Shown here: positions 1-8,557 of the stretch, piece after piece
How the letters are laid out: each line of letters starts with the position of its first letter
How positions within the stretch are numbered: position 1 is the stretch's first letter
Source of the DNA: Hyphomicrobiales bacterium
GTDB lineage: Bacteria; Pseudomonadota; Alphaproteobacteria; Rhizobiales; Methyloligellaceae
NCBI GenBank assembly: GCA_021775555.1
Contig: JAJFHP010000036.1
Location: 1-64,000, forward strand
DNA: 64,000 nucleotides
Reading direction: 5' to 3'
The notes under the pieces: model-generated
Told to the model about the DNA's origin: nothing
The model's database searches: none
Seen by the model: only the letters and a program-made list of their open reading frames with translations
Program-made: the position numbers and the translations under genes

Positions 1-115
1 ATCCGCCAGCCCGACACCCATGAAACTGCCGACTTGTTCTAAGCCTGCTCTCAGGCTACCTTTCTATTTTGGACTCATCCTAGAGCCAATTTCTAGGTTT
101 CGGTGGGACCAGACG

Positions 116-1600
116 ATGCGTGAGTTGCTGTTTCAGTTGCCAGCTGCTGGCAAAATGAGTTTGCAGTCCCAGATTCGCGAGGTTCTCGTGTCCGCGATTC
201 TTGGGGGGCAATTGCCCGTGGAAGACCGTATTCCCTCCAGCCGGCATATGGCCCGCCAACTGGGCGTTTCCCGCAATACTGTGGTTTTTGCCTATCAGGG
301 CCTTATCGACGACGGCTACATCGTCGCCCGCGAGCGTTCTGGCTATTACGTCAATGAGGAAATCCTCAATGGCCGCGCCGAGCGCCCCGATGTCGAGATC
401 GCGCGCGGGCAGACGCCGCCCGACTGGCAATCGCGATTTCGCGTCCATCCCACCGGACAGGAGAATATTCACAAGCCAGCCAACTGGCAGGACTATCCCT
501 ATCCGTTCATTTACGGCCAGGTGGACCATAAACTTTTTCCCATTGCCGAGTGGCGCGAGTGTAATCGGCAGGCGCTGGGCAAGCAGTGGATTGATGCATG
601 GACCAGTGATTTTCGTGACCAGGACGATCCTATGCTGGTCGAACAGATCAGAACCCGTATTCTGCCGCGGCGCGGTATCATGGCCGATGAGGACGAAATC
701 CTCGTCACGCTGGGCGCTCAAAATGCACTATATCTCCTCGCCTCCCTGCTCGTCAGCCGGGATACGGTTGTGGCCATAGAAGATCCCGGATATCCGGATG
801 TGCGCAATATCTTCCGGCTCAGGACTGACAAGGTCATGCCGGTTTCCGTGGACGCCAAGGGCCTGGTGGTCAATGAGCGCCTGGCTCTGGCGGATGTGGT
901 TTTCACAACACCAAGCCATCATTTCCCGACGACGGTGACCATGCCGCGAGACCGGCGCCAGATGCTGCTGGACAGCGCACGCGAGAATGATCTTGTCATT
1001 GTCGAGGACGACTATGAGTTCGAAACCAATTACATAGGTGATCCGTGTCCAGCACTGAAATCGATGGATGGCGAGGGGCGGGTTGTTTATGTCGGTTCTC
1101 TTTCCAAGACGCTGTTCCCGGGCCTGCGTATGGGTTTCATGGTCGGCCCCAAGGCGCTCATCAAGGAATTGCGGGCGCTGCGGCGGCTCATGGTGCGCCA
1201 TACACCAAATAATAATCAGCGCGCCGTCGCGCTGTTCCTTTCGCTTGGCTATCACGATGCGCTGATCTCCCGGCTGGAGCGGGCCTACAAGTTGCGCTGG
1301 GAAGCAATGGGCGATGCGCTTGGCGAGCATCTCCCGAATTCCAGCCGCATGCCGATCTTTGGCGGTTCAAGCTATTGGGTTACAGGACCGGAGGGACTTG
1401 ATAGCGATGAGCTAGCGCAAGAAGCTCTTGAATCCGGCATCATCATAGAGCCAGGCCGGATTTATTTTGCAGGGGAACAGCCGCCCTCGCGCTATTTCCG
1501 TCTCGGATTTTCCTCCATCGACTCGTCAATGATTGCACCGGGCATTGAGTTGCTGGCTGGCCTGATCGATGCTCACATAAGTATTAAATCTAGTAGATAG
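116..1600 (+). CDS. MocR/PdxR-family regulator (GntR-type wHTH fused to PLP-dependent aminotransferase-like domain)
   Basis: N-terminal wHTH (LPSSRHMARQLGVSRNTVVFAYQGLIDDGYI-like) followed by fold-type I aminotransferase-like region with VYVGSLSKTLFPGLRMGF (PLP lysine motif). Start taken at the internal ATG at 116. Confidence 0.9.
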   Translation: MRELLFQLPAAGKMSLQSQIREVLVSAILGGQLPVEDRIPSSRHMARQLGVSRNTVVFAYQGLIDDGYIVARERSGYYVNEEILNGRAERPDVEIARGQTPPDWQSRFRVHPTGQENIHKPANWQDYPYPFIYGQVDHKLFPIAEWRECNRQALGKQWIDAWTSDFRDQDDPMLVEQIRTRILPRRGIMADEDEILVTLGAQNALYLLASLLVSRDTVVAIEDPGYPDVRNIFRLRTDKVMPVSVDAKGLVVNERLALADVVFTTPSHHFPTTVTMPRDRRQMLLDSARENDLVIVEDDYEFETNYIGDPCPALKSMDGEGRVVYVGSLSKTLFPGLRMGFMVGPKALIKELRALRRLMVRHTPNNNQRAVALFLSLGYHDALISRLERAYKLRWEAMGDALGEHLPNSSRMPIFGGSSYWVTGPEGLDSDELAQEALESGIIIEPGRIYFAGEQPPSRYFRLGFSSIDSSMIAPGIELLAGLIDAHISIKSSR

Positions 1601-1736
1601 TCACCTAAGTGCCTGTACTGGTCTGGATTAATTTCTTCATCTGGCTCTATAAACTGAACAGGTCTCATGCTGCGATGTAGGTAATCAGAAACTGGTCCGC
1701 ATAAGGGTGGATCAGTGCTGTTCACGGAGAAATAAA

Positions 1737-2855
1737 ATGCTGGTTGGGGTGCCCAAAGAGGTAAAAGTTCACGAATATCGCGTCGGTATGACGCCTGCGA
1801 GTGCGCGCGAGGTTATAAACCACGGCCACGAGGTGCTGATGGAAACCGGTGCCGGTCTCGGGATTGGCGCGACAGACCAGGACTATAAGGACAACGGAGC
1901 GACGATTGCGGATACGGCGGAGGATGTGTTCGCCCGCGCGGATATGATCGTCAAGGTGAAGGAGCCGCAGGCTGGAGAGCGGGCGCTGCTTCGCCCGGGT
2001 CAAATCCTGTTCACTTATTTGCACCTCGCCCCGGACCCCGAGCAGACCAAAGACCTTGTGGACAGTGGTGCCATTTGCGTGGCCTACGAGACCGTGACCG
2101 ACGCCAATGGTGGTTTGCCGTTACTTGCACCCATGTCACAAGTGGCGGGACGCATGTCGATACAGGCCGGCGCGCATTGTCTGGAAAAAGCCCAGGGCGG
2201 CTCCGGTACGCTGATCGCTGGTGTGCCTGGTGTTGCGCCTGCCAAGGTTGTCATCATCGGTGGAGGCGTTGTTGGTGAGAATGCCGCTTATATGGCCATA
2301 GGCCTGGGTGCGGATGTGAGTGTGCTGGACCGTAATGTGGATACCATGCGCGCCCTCGTTGTCCGGTTTGGAAACAGTGTCAAAACGCTCTATTCGACAG
2401 CACTGACGATTGAAGAGGAGGTGCTTCGCGCCGATCTGGTTATCGGTGGGGTGCTCGTGGCCGGCGCGGCTGCACCGAAGCTGGTCAGCCGTGATCTTGT
2501 CTCGCGCATGAAGTCCGGTTCCGTGCTGGTTGATGTGGCCATCGACCAGGGGGGCTGTTTTGAGACCTCCAAGGCCACGACCCATGCCGACCCCACCTAT
2601 GTGGTGGATGATGTCGTGCATTACTGCGTGGCGAATATGCCGGGCGGAGTGGCGCGCACCTCGACCTATGCGCTCAACAATGTGACGCTGCCATTTATTC
2701 TTGCCATTGCGGACAAGGGCGTGAATCAGGCGTTGCTTGATGATCCACACCTGCTGGAAGGGCTGAACGTTTATCGGGGAAAAGTGACCTACAAGGCCGT
2801 GGCGGAGGATCTTGGTTACGACTTTGCAGACCCCAAATCAGCTCTCGCGGCCTGA
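1737..2855 (+). CDS. ald: Alanine dehydrogenase
   Basis: MLVGVPKEVKVHEYRVGMTPASARE and full-length AlaDH sequence with GGGVVGENAAYMAIGLGADVSVLDRN Rossmann motif. Confidence 0.95.
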   Translation: MLVGVPKEVKVHEYRVGMTPASAREVINHGHEVLMETGAGLGIGATDQDYKDNGATIADTAEDVFARADMIVKVKEPQAGERALLRPGQILFTYLHLAPDPEQTKDLVDSGAICVAYETVTDANGGLPLLAPMSQVAGRMSIQAGAHCLEKAQGGSGTLIAGVPGVAPAKVVIIGGGVVGENAAYMAIGLGADVSVLDRNVDTMRALVVRFGNSVKTLYSTALTIEEEVLRADLVIGGVLVAGAAAPKLVSRDLVSRMKSGSVLVDVAIDQGGCFETSKATTHADPTYVVDDVVHYCVANMPGGVARTSTYALNNVTLPFILAIADKGVNQALLDDPHLLEGLNVYRGKVTYKAVAEDLGYDFADPKSALAA

Positions 2856-3054
2856 GTGCGACAGCGATCATGTTGACACCAGGCGACGTGACGGAAGCTT
2901 TTCTATGCACGTAATAGCTGTATTATATATACTATAAGTATGCAACAAATTCATTTAACACTGAATACTGTTGATTATTTAAAAAAATTCAAATTTAGAA
3001 TTCTCTATTTAAAATATACATGCAAAACTTTCCATAGCAGTAAGTATTGCTGTC

Positions 3055-3837
3055 ATGGGGAGGCCGGTCTTGGGGAGACTGGAACAAATCAATCCTCACC
3101 GTCTTCTGTGCGGTGCGGTACTTGTTTTTGCGGGGTTGGCCTTGTTCTGGTCAGCATCTGCGAGAGCGCAATCTCACGATGGAAAAGCGGTTCCGCACAC
3201 TGAACTGTTCAGTGGTACGGACGCCACCTCAAATGCCCTGTTTGGCTATGCTGGTGCTGTCTGGGCGTTCGGGCATAATATTTCGGGCGAGGGCCTGCGC
3301 GTGAAAGCGCTCGCCGGCACCGGCGGATACAATTATGACAGTTCATTGCCCGGCATGGCGGGATCTGTAAATTTTGATGGTGATGTTGTCCTGGCCCAGC
3401 TTCTCGGTGGCTATCTTTGGCGCAAGGGAGAGTTGACCGTGAAAGTCTATGCGGGCCTTGGTTTCGAGGAACATGATATTTCTCCGGCCGATCCGGGAAA
3501 TTCCGTAAATGGCGGTGAATTGGGTCTTCTTGGGCAGGTGGAGTTGTGGCGTAACCTTGGTGAAAAAAGCTGGTTCTCCGCTGATGTGAGCTTTGGTGAT
3601 GTTCATGGAAGCTATTGGGCGCAAATGCGTCTTGGTAACCGTTTAAGCAGACGGATCAGCGTCGGTATCGAGGGTGGAGCGCTGGGCAATGAAGACTATG
3701 ACAGCGGACGCGGCGGCGGTTTTTTACGCTATCATCTGGGTGAGGCGGAATTGACATTTTCCGGGGGCGTTTCCGGCAATTATCACGAGGATGACACGGG
3801 TGGCTACGCGGCATTTGGCTACTATCGGAAATTCTGA
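3055..3837 (+). CDS. Cellulose biosynthesis protein BcsS-like outer-membrane beta-barrel
   Basis: Signal-like N-terminus, then ELFSGTDATSNALFGYAGAVWAFGHNISGEGLRVKALAGTGGYNY and alternating Gly/aromatic strands typical of BcsS-type proteins. Confidence 0.65.
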   Translation: MGRPVLGRLEQINPHRLLCGAVLVFAGLALFWSASARAQSHDGKAVPHTELFSGTDATSNALFGYAGAVWAFGHNISGEGLRVKALAGTGGYNYDSSLPGMAGSVNFDGDVVLAQLLGGYLWRKGELTVKVYAGLGFEEHDISPADPGNSVNGGELGLLGQVELWRNLGEKSWFSADVSFGDVHGSYWAQMRLGNRLSRRISVGIEGGALGNEDYDSGRGGGFLRYHLGEAELTFSGGVSGNYHEDDTGGYAAFGYYRKF

Positions 3838-4306
3838 TCAGCCGGTTTGTGGCACTGTTTCCGTTTCGGGCTCTGTACTCAGCCAGTTGTCGACCGCAAG
3901 CCCGGCAATATCACCGATGCGCTTGTCCAGATTTTCCCAGGCAATGACCAGATCGGTGCCTGCATCGTAAATCATATCCCGCACATCCGTGCTTGCCGTA
4001 TCGACCAGTGACAGAACGGGCGTGTGGCGTAGCGAAGTAACGGATCGGATTGTGCTGAAAACCGCACCGACATTCACATCGCAGTTTTCCAGATCAATGA
4101 TAATGATATCCGGTCGGATTTTATGACCACTCAGGGAATGCACGATGACATGGCCTAATGTCGATTTGACGTCATCCTGGATATGGAAATCGGGAGTAAC
4201 CCATATCCTCGACACGGCACGGCACAACCGCTGCAGGTGGTCGTCACGCCTTATGGTGACGAGAAGCAATGGGTTCTCGCTTGCATGGTGCCGGGAAAAG
4301 GCCATG
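3838..4306 (-). CDS. Divergent receiver-domain-like (pseudo-receiver) protein
   Basis: PDIIIIDLEN resembles the receiver phosphoacceptor strand; the N-terminal acidic pair and the conserved C-terminal Lys are not evident. Start assigned to internal MAFSRHHAS; the ORF is open to 4410. Confidence 0.5.
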
Positions 4307-4559
4307 AGTACTGCTCCTGTGTACCCGGGAGAACCGCTGGGCATGAACCAGAATGCCCAGGTGGGCATGTAACCAATACACGTAATACGTGTATAATTAT
4401 TAATATACACTCAATTAATGTATGTAGACCAAGACCTAATTCCGCCTGATTGCAGATCAAACATGCGCGAGGATGTGCTGCATAAGCTTTACCCCCGGCC
4501 CATCGGGAGTAAGATATAATGATGCGGACAAGGATCAGGTGGAACGCGATGGTGAATTT

Positions 4560-4994
4560 ATGAAATCATCAAAATACCAGGATCGCCGCTTTTTCGATGA
4601 AGACAAGATTCCGAGCGATGTCTGGTCGGTTCTGCGCGCGTCCTCCGTGCTCAGTGTCGGTGAATTCCGCATATTCGAGATCGCCTATGAAGCCTGGCAT
4701 GGTGAAGCGGGCGAAGAAAAAATGATCGAGGAACACTTCATCGGCTACATGTTCAACGACATCGTGCCTCCATGGGTGCGTCATTTCTGCAAGAAAGTTA
4801 TGAAGCAGGATAACGAGGGAAGCCTGGACCCTGAAGAGTTTGGCATCATTCGTAAGGCAGCCACCACTTATCAGATAAACAAGGGGCTGGAAGCGATGAT
4901 GTGGATCATCGGATTCATGATTGTGCTGTTCCTGGTTGGGGAGGGGACTTCCCAGGCTTTGTGGCTACAATGTATGTTCCCGCCATGCTATTGA
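4560..4994 (+). CDS. Hypothetical protein with C-terminal transmembrane segment
   Basis: ORF with acidic soluble region followed by AMMWIIGFMIVLFLVGEG hydrophobic stretch; start at internal ATG. Confidence 0.5.
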   Translation: MKSSKYQDRRFFDEDKIPSDVWSVLRASSVLSVGEFRIFEIAYEAWHGEAGEEKMIEEHFIGYMFNDIVPPWVRHFCKKVMKQDNEGSLDPEEFGIIRKAATTYQINKGLEAMMWIIGFMIVLFLVGEGTSQALWLQCMFPPCY

Positions 4995-5040
4995 GACCTG
5001 CTTAGGCCTGAATAAAATCTCATTTGAAGTGGATGCACGC

Positions 5041-5217
5041 ATGGGTGGAACCTGGATTGACTGGCTCCTGGTAATTGGCACGGGATTCATCGCGTTTCAT
5101 GCGTTGACCTACCATGACGAGAACGGCGACCGGCCCTGGGTACACCTGCTGTTTGGAAGCATCGCTCTGATGTTTTTCTTCCGCTTCCTGCTGCACAATA
5201 TTCTGGAAATCTGGTAG
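5041..5217 (+). CDS. Small membrane protein (58 aa), hypothetical
   Basis: MGGTWIDWLLVIGTGFIAFHALTYHDENGDRPWVHLLFGSIALMFFFRFLLHNILEIW, two predicted TM segments. Confidence 0.45.
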   Translation: MGGTWIDWLLVIGTGFIAFHALTYHDENGDRPWVHLLFGSIALMFFFRFLLHNILEIW

Positions 5218-5241
5218 CCGGCCGTAAAGGTTGACCGCAGC

Positions 5242-5826
5242 TTAGCGCTCGTAGGGGCGTTGTTTTTCATCCTGGTCGGGAATGCGGAGCACGCGCTTCG
5301 ACTCGGGCAATGCAAATTGCTGTTTCAGATATTCAAGCCTGTCCGCAACCGTCGGCGGCTTTTCCTGGACGTTGTAAAGCAGACGGTCCAGCCAGTGCAT
5401 GCCCTCAGCCACATCAGGGTCCATTTTCAGGGACTTCTCATAGTCTGCCATAGCCTGCCTGTGGCGGCCCGAATGGTCATAGATGATACCGCGCAAGGCG
5501 TAGTTGCCGCCGAACTCCGGGCTTAGCTGAATGGCCCGTTCGATCGCTCTCAACGCCTCGTCATACCGTTTGAGCTGGACATTGCTGTTGGCCAGTCCGC
5601 GAAGTGCAGAGCTGTGCCGGGGATTTTTCTCCAGTGTGTCCGAGAAATATTCGGCTGCTTTCTCGTAGCGACCATCCTTGAACAGGTTTTTGCCGTCGAC
5701 AAAGGAAATATCGCCCGGGGCCATTCCGGAAAAATGCCGGTAGAACTCAAAGCCGATCCACAGCACGCCGCCGATGATCGCGATCCATTTCGTAAGTTTG
5801 TAGATTGGTCCTTGATCCTGGCTCAT
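5242..5826 (-). CDS. TPR-repeat membrane-anchored protein
   Basis: N-terminal TM segment then repeated TPR signatures (KNLFKDGRYEKAAEYFSDTLEKNPRHSSALRGLANSNVQLKRYDEALRAIERAIQLSPEF). Confidence 0.8.
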   Translation of the reverse strand: MSQDQGPIYKLTKWIAIIGGVLWIGFEFYRHFSGMAPGDISFVDGKNLFKDGRYEKAAEYFSDTLEKNPRHSSALRGLANSNVQLKRYDEALRAIERAIQLSPEFGGNYALRGIIYDHSGRHRQAMADYEKSLKMDPDVAEGMHWLDRLLYNVQEKPPTVADRLEYLKQQFALPESKRVLRIPDQDEKQRPYER

Positions 5827-6068
5827 TTGGCACCGGGAAATCCGAAAATATTGGCGTTGAACATCAGGGCAAAGACGATCACCAGGAAGAAGGTGATGAA
5901 GCGCGCACGCTGAAATTGGCCCGATATCTCAGTTTCATTGAGCTTGCGTTTTTGTTTGCGTTCCTGACGCCGAATGCTCAGCGTCCAAACCAACTTGCTA
6001 ACGGGGAAATAGAGCATGATGGCCAGCAGGATGCTCCAGCCGAAAAACCACACATACTGAGCGTTCAT
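5823..6068 (-). CDS. Small membrane protein, hypothetical
   Basis: 81-aa ORF with two hydrophobic segments; its stop overlaps the start of the TPR gene (ATGA-type overlap 5823-5826). Confidence 0.6.
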   Translation of the reverse strand: MNAQYVWFFGWSILLAIMLYFPVSKLVWTLSIRRQERKQKRKLNETEISGQFQRARFITFFLVIVFALMFNANIFGFPGAK

Positions 6069-6132
6069 TTCACTTCACCAGATTGATTTTCAGGTGGCCC
6101 TGAAGCTGCATTATATCAACATTGGATTGCGC

Positions 6133-6164
6133 AAATAAAGAGGGCCGCCGAAAAGGCGGCCCTC
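6133..6164 (-). terminator. Rho-independent terminator downstream of the SSS symporter gene
   Basis: Perfect 10-bp stem GAGGGCCGCC-5 nt-GGCGGCCCTC; on the minus strand it is followed by TTTATTTG. Confidence 0.85.
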
Positions 6165-6184
6165 CATTTATTGTGTGTCGTGAT

Positions 6185-8164
6185 CTACGGCTTTTCGAGA
6201 TCCAGACGAGCCTTGCCTTCTCCAAGGTCGCCAATGTCTTCGACAAGGGCTTTGACCTCTTTGTTCGGCACTGTGGACATCTCCATCTTGTAGGCGAGGA
6301 ACCACATCATGAAGACACCAAGTGCCCACCAGAGAATTTGCCATGCCCAGATTGAAGGCATACCAAAGATCCAGGTGGTGGCATCGTTCGGGTTGCCGAA
6401 GATCGTGTTACCGATCACAGCGCCCGGGCCGATACCGAAGAAGAACCACACCAGGGTGATAATCCATGCAGTCGGAACCAGCTTGCGTTTTGCAGCCGGC
6501 AGACTGGCATGGTCAGCCAGGAATTTGTGGAACTTCATCTTGTGCTTCATGTCATCCGCATTCTGGGTAACCGCGGAGATAGCAACCGCCGCGCCCAGAT
6601 TGAAGAGCATTCCCCAGAAGGCCGAATGCATGGTCAGCGGCCAACGGCCCCAGGCCGTTATACCGAAGAATTTCTGACCAATGGTTTCTGTGCACATCAC
6701 TGCGACGATGCCCAGGAACAGACCAACTGTAACGCCCTGACGGGTGAGCCACGGGAAGTAGCACACTGACATCAGTGACGGCCACATCTGGAAGCCGAAG
6801 GCAACAGCCAGACCGCCGAGCAGGACGAGAGCGTCCTTAGAGGTCGTGGCAACCACCAGAGCTGCAAGCACGATGACGCCAACACCGACACGGCCCCAGA
6901 ACTTCTGGGTTGCGTGAGAAGCATTAGGCATCATGAAATGCTTGAGGATGTCGCGCGTCAGCATACCACCAGCAGTCGACATATAGGCAGCGCCCGTCGA
7001 TTGCATGGCAGCCAGAGCACACACGGCCAGCAGACCCACCATCCAGGGCGCGGTGTCGCGCATCAGATAGATGATCTGTGGAACCAGCATGCCTTGCTTG
7101 CCTGCGGATTTCATCAGGTCAATATTGCCAAGGCCGGCACCCATCACATTATTGGTGAGTTCCGGGTGCTTTGCGGCAAAGGCGAGGTCAGCACCCAGCA
7201 TATGAGCGCCAAGACCCTGAAACGCCGTAAAGACGAACAGGATTAAGCCAATGCCGAATGAAGATGCCCACACCTGCTGAGGTGCAAACGGTTCTGGGCT
7301 CTTGTTTGAGAAGGACCACATGGTAAACGCCGGGGCGGAGTGAATGCCCATAAGCGCAAACATGTAGGTAAGAACCATCATTCCCGTCCATGCACCACCG
7401 ACCGGGTTTTCAACACCAAGCCCTTTCACGAACTGGATTACCCCAGGGATAGCAATGTAATGGCTATACCCGTCAGGTGTTCGCTTCGTGTCCATGGCTG
7501 AAAGTGCTGCGATACCTTGGTTCAGCTTCTCAAAGCCACCGACTGCGTTCAGCGTGATGATACCGAGCGCGATAATGCCGACCATCAAAAGAATACACTG
7601 AACAGTGTCCACATAAGCCACAGCGCGCAGACCGCCCGATGCAACATACAGGAACACAATCGCTGACAGCATCCACATGCCAACGTCAACTGACAGCAAA
7701 TCCTGCGTCAGCACGTTGAACAAGAAGCCTGAGGCCCGCAATTGCAGGCCCAGATATGGAACTGAGAAGCACATCGCCACGACAACCACGAGAATGCGAA
7801 TAATGTCTCCGCGGAAATATTCCGAGAGCATTTCGCCAGGTGTCACGAACCCGAAACGTTTGCCCAGCATCCACTGGCGCTTCAGGAACATAACCCCCGT
7901 AAACGGGATTGTTATGGCGTAGAACGAGGCATAGGCGTACTGGAATCCATCCCTGTAAAGTAGGCCGGGATGGCCCATAAACGTCCACCCGGAGAATGAT
8001 GTGGCGGTAGCCGCCAAAACAAACACCCAGATGGAAATACTACGTCCCGCTAGAAAATAGTCGCTCGCTGTCTTGGCCATCATTGCACCCCGGACTCCCC
8101 AGTAGATGCAATATGCCCAGTACAGGAGGACGAATACGAAAAGCCAAATGACTTCGGTTTTCAT
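6185..8164 (-). CDS. Sodium:solute symporter (SSS) family transporter
   Basis: 659 aa, multi-TM, DYFLAGRSISIWVFVLAATATSFSGWTFMGHPGLLYRDGF characteristic of SSS. Confidence 0.9.
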   Translation of the reverse strand: MKTEVIWLFVFVLLYWAYCIYWGVRGAMMAKTASDYFLAGRSISIWVFVLAATATSFSGWTFMGHPGLLYRDGFQYAYASFYAITIPFTGVMFLKRQWMLGKRFGFVTPGEMLSEYFRGDIIRILVVVVAMCFSVPYLGLQLRASGFLFNVLTQDLLSVDVGMWMLSAIVFLYVASGGLRAVAYVDTVQCILLMVGIIALGIITLNAVGGFEKLNQGIAALSAMDTKRTPDGYSHYIAIPGVIQFVKGLGVENPVGGAWTGMMVLTYMFALMGIHSAPAFTMWSFSNKSPEPFAPQQVWASSFGIGLILFVFTAFQGLGAHMLGADLAFAAKHPELTNNVMGAGLGNIDLMKSAGKQGMLVPQIIYLMRDTAPWMVGLLAVCALAAMQSTGAAYMSTAGGMLTRDILKHFMMPNASHATQKFWGRVGVGVIVLAALVVATTSKDALVLLGGLAVAFGFQMWPSLMSVCYFPWLTRQGVTVGLFLGIVAVMCTETIGQKFFGITAWGRWPLTMHSAFWGMLFNLGAAVAISAVTQNADDMKHKMKFHKFLADHASLPAAKRKLVPTAWIITLVWFFFGIGPGAVIGNTIFGNPNDATTWIFGMPSIWAWQILWWALGVFMMWFLAYKMEMSTVPNKEVKALVEDIGDLGEGKARLDLEKP

Positions 8165-8557
8165 GGGTCACGTCTCCCCCTGATTAAACATCAGACAACC
8201 CATCATTACGTTGGAGAAACCACTTTAGCTGCGTGGAATCCCCCTTAAAACTAGCCAACGAGGGTTATCTGGGTGCCATGCAAGACCCTTTCCCGCACAG
8301 GGTCAATGCCTCGAAGGTCGATACGAGGGGGTAGACAAGAAAAGTTCTTTGAATCAAGGAGCTATTTTGTTGCCTCTGGGGAAATGTGGCAACTTTGCGG
8401 CTTGGCAAAAATGTAATTTTCCCGATTCCTGACATATATTGCACGTCTGGAGAATCTAGATATTGAAAGGGTCGCTGATAATCAGACAACGGATCAGTGC
8501 CAAATCCGGGTCAACAGGCTAAAAAGCTAGAAATGTGAAGTGCCTAGGACCAGGTCG

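Noticed and set aside
4560-5217. Possible frameshift joining the 4560 and 5041 ORFs into one membrane protein
   Set aside because: The second ORF has its own ATG, and no shared family was recognised to show they were once one gene; left as two hypotheticals.
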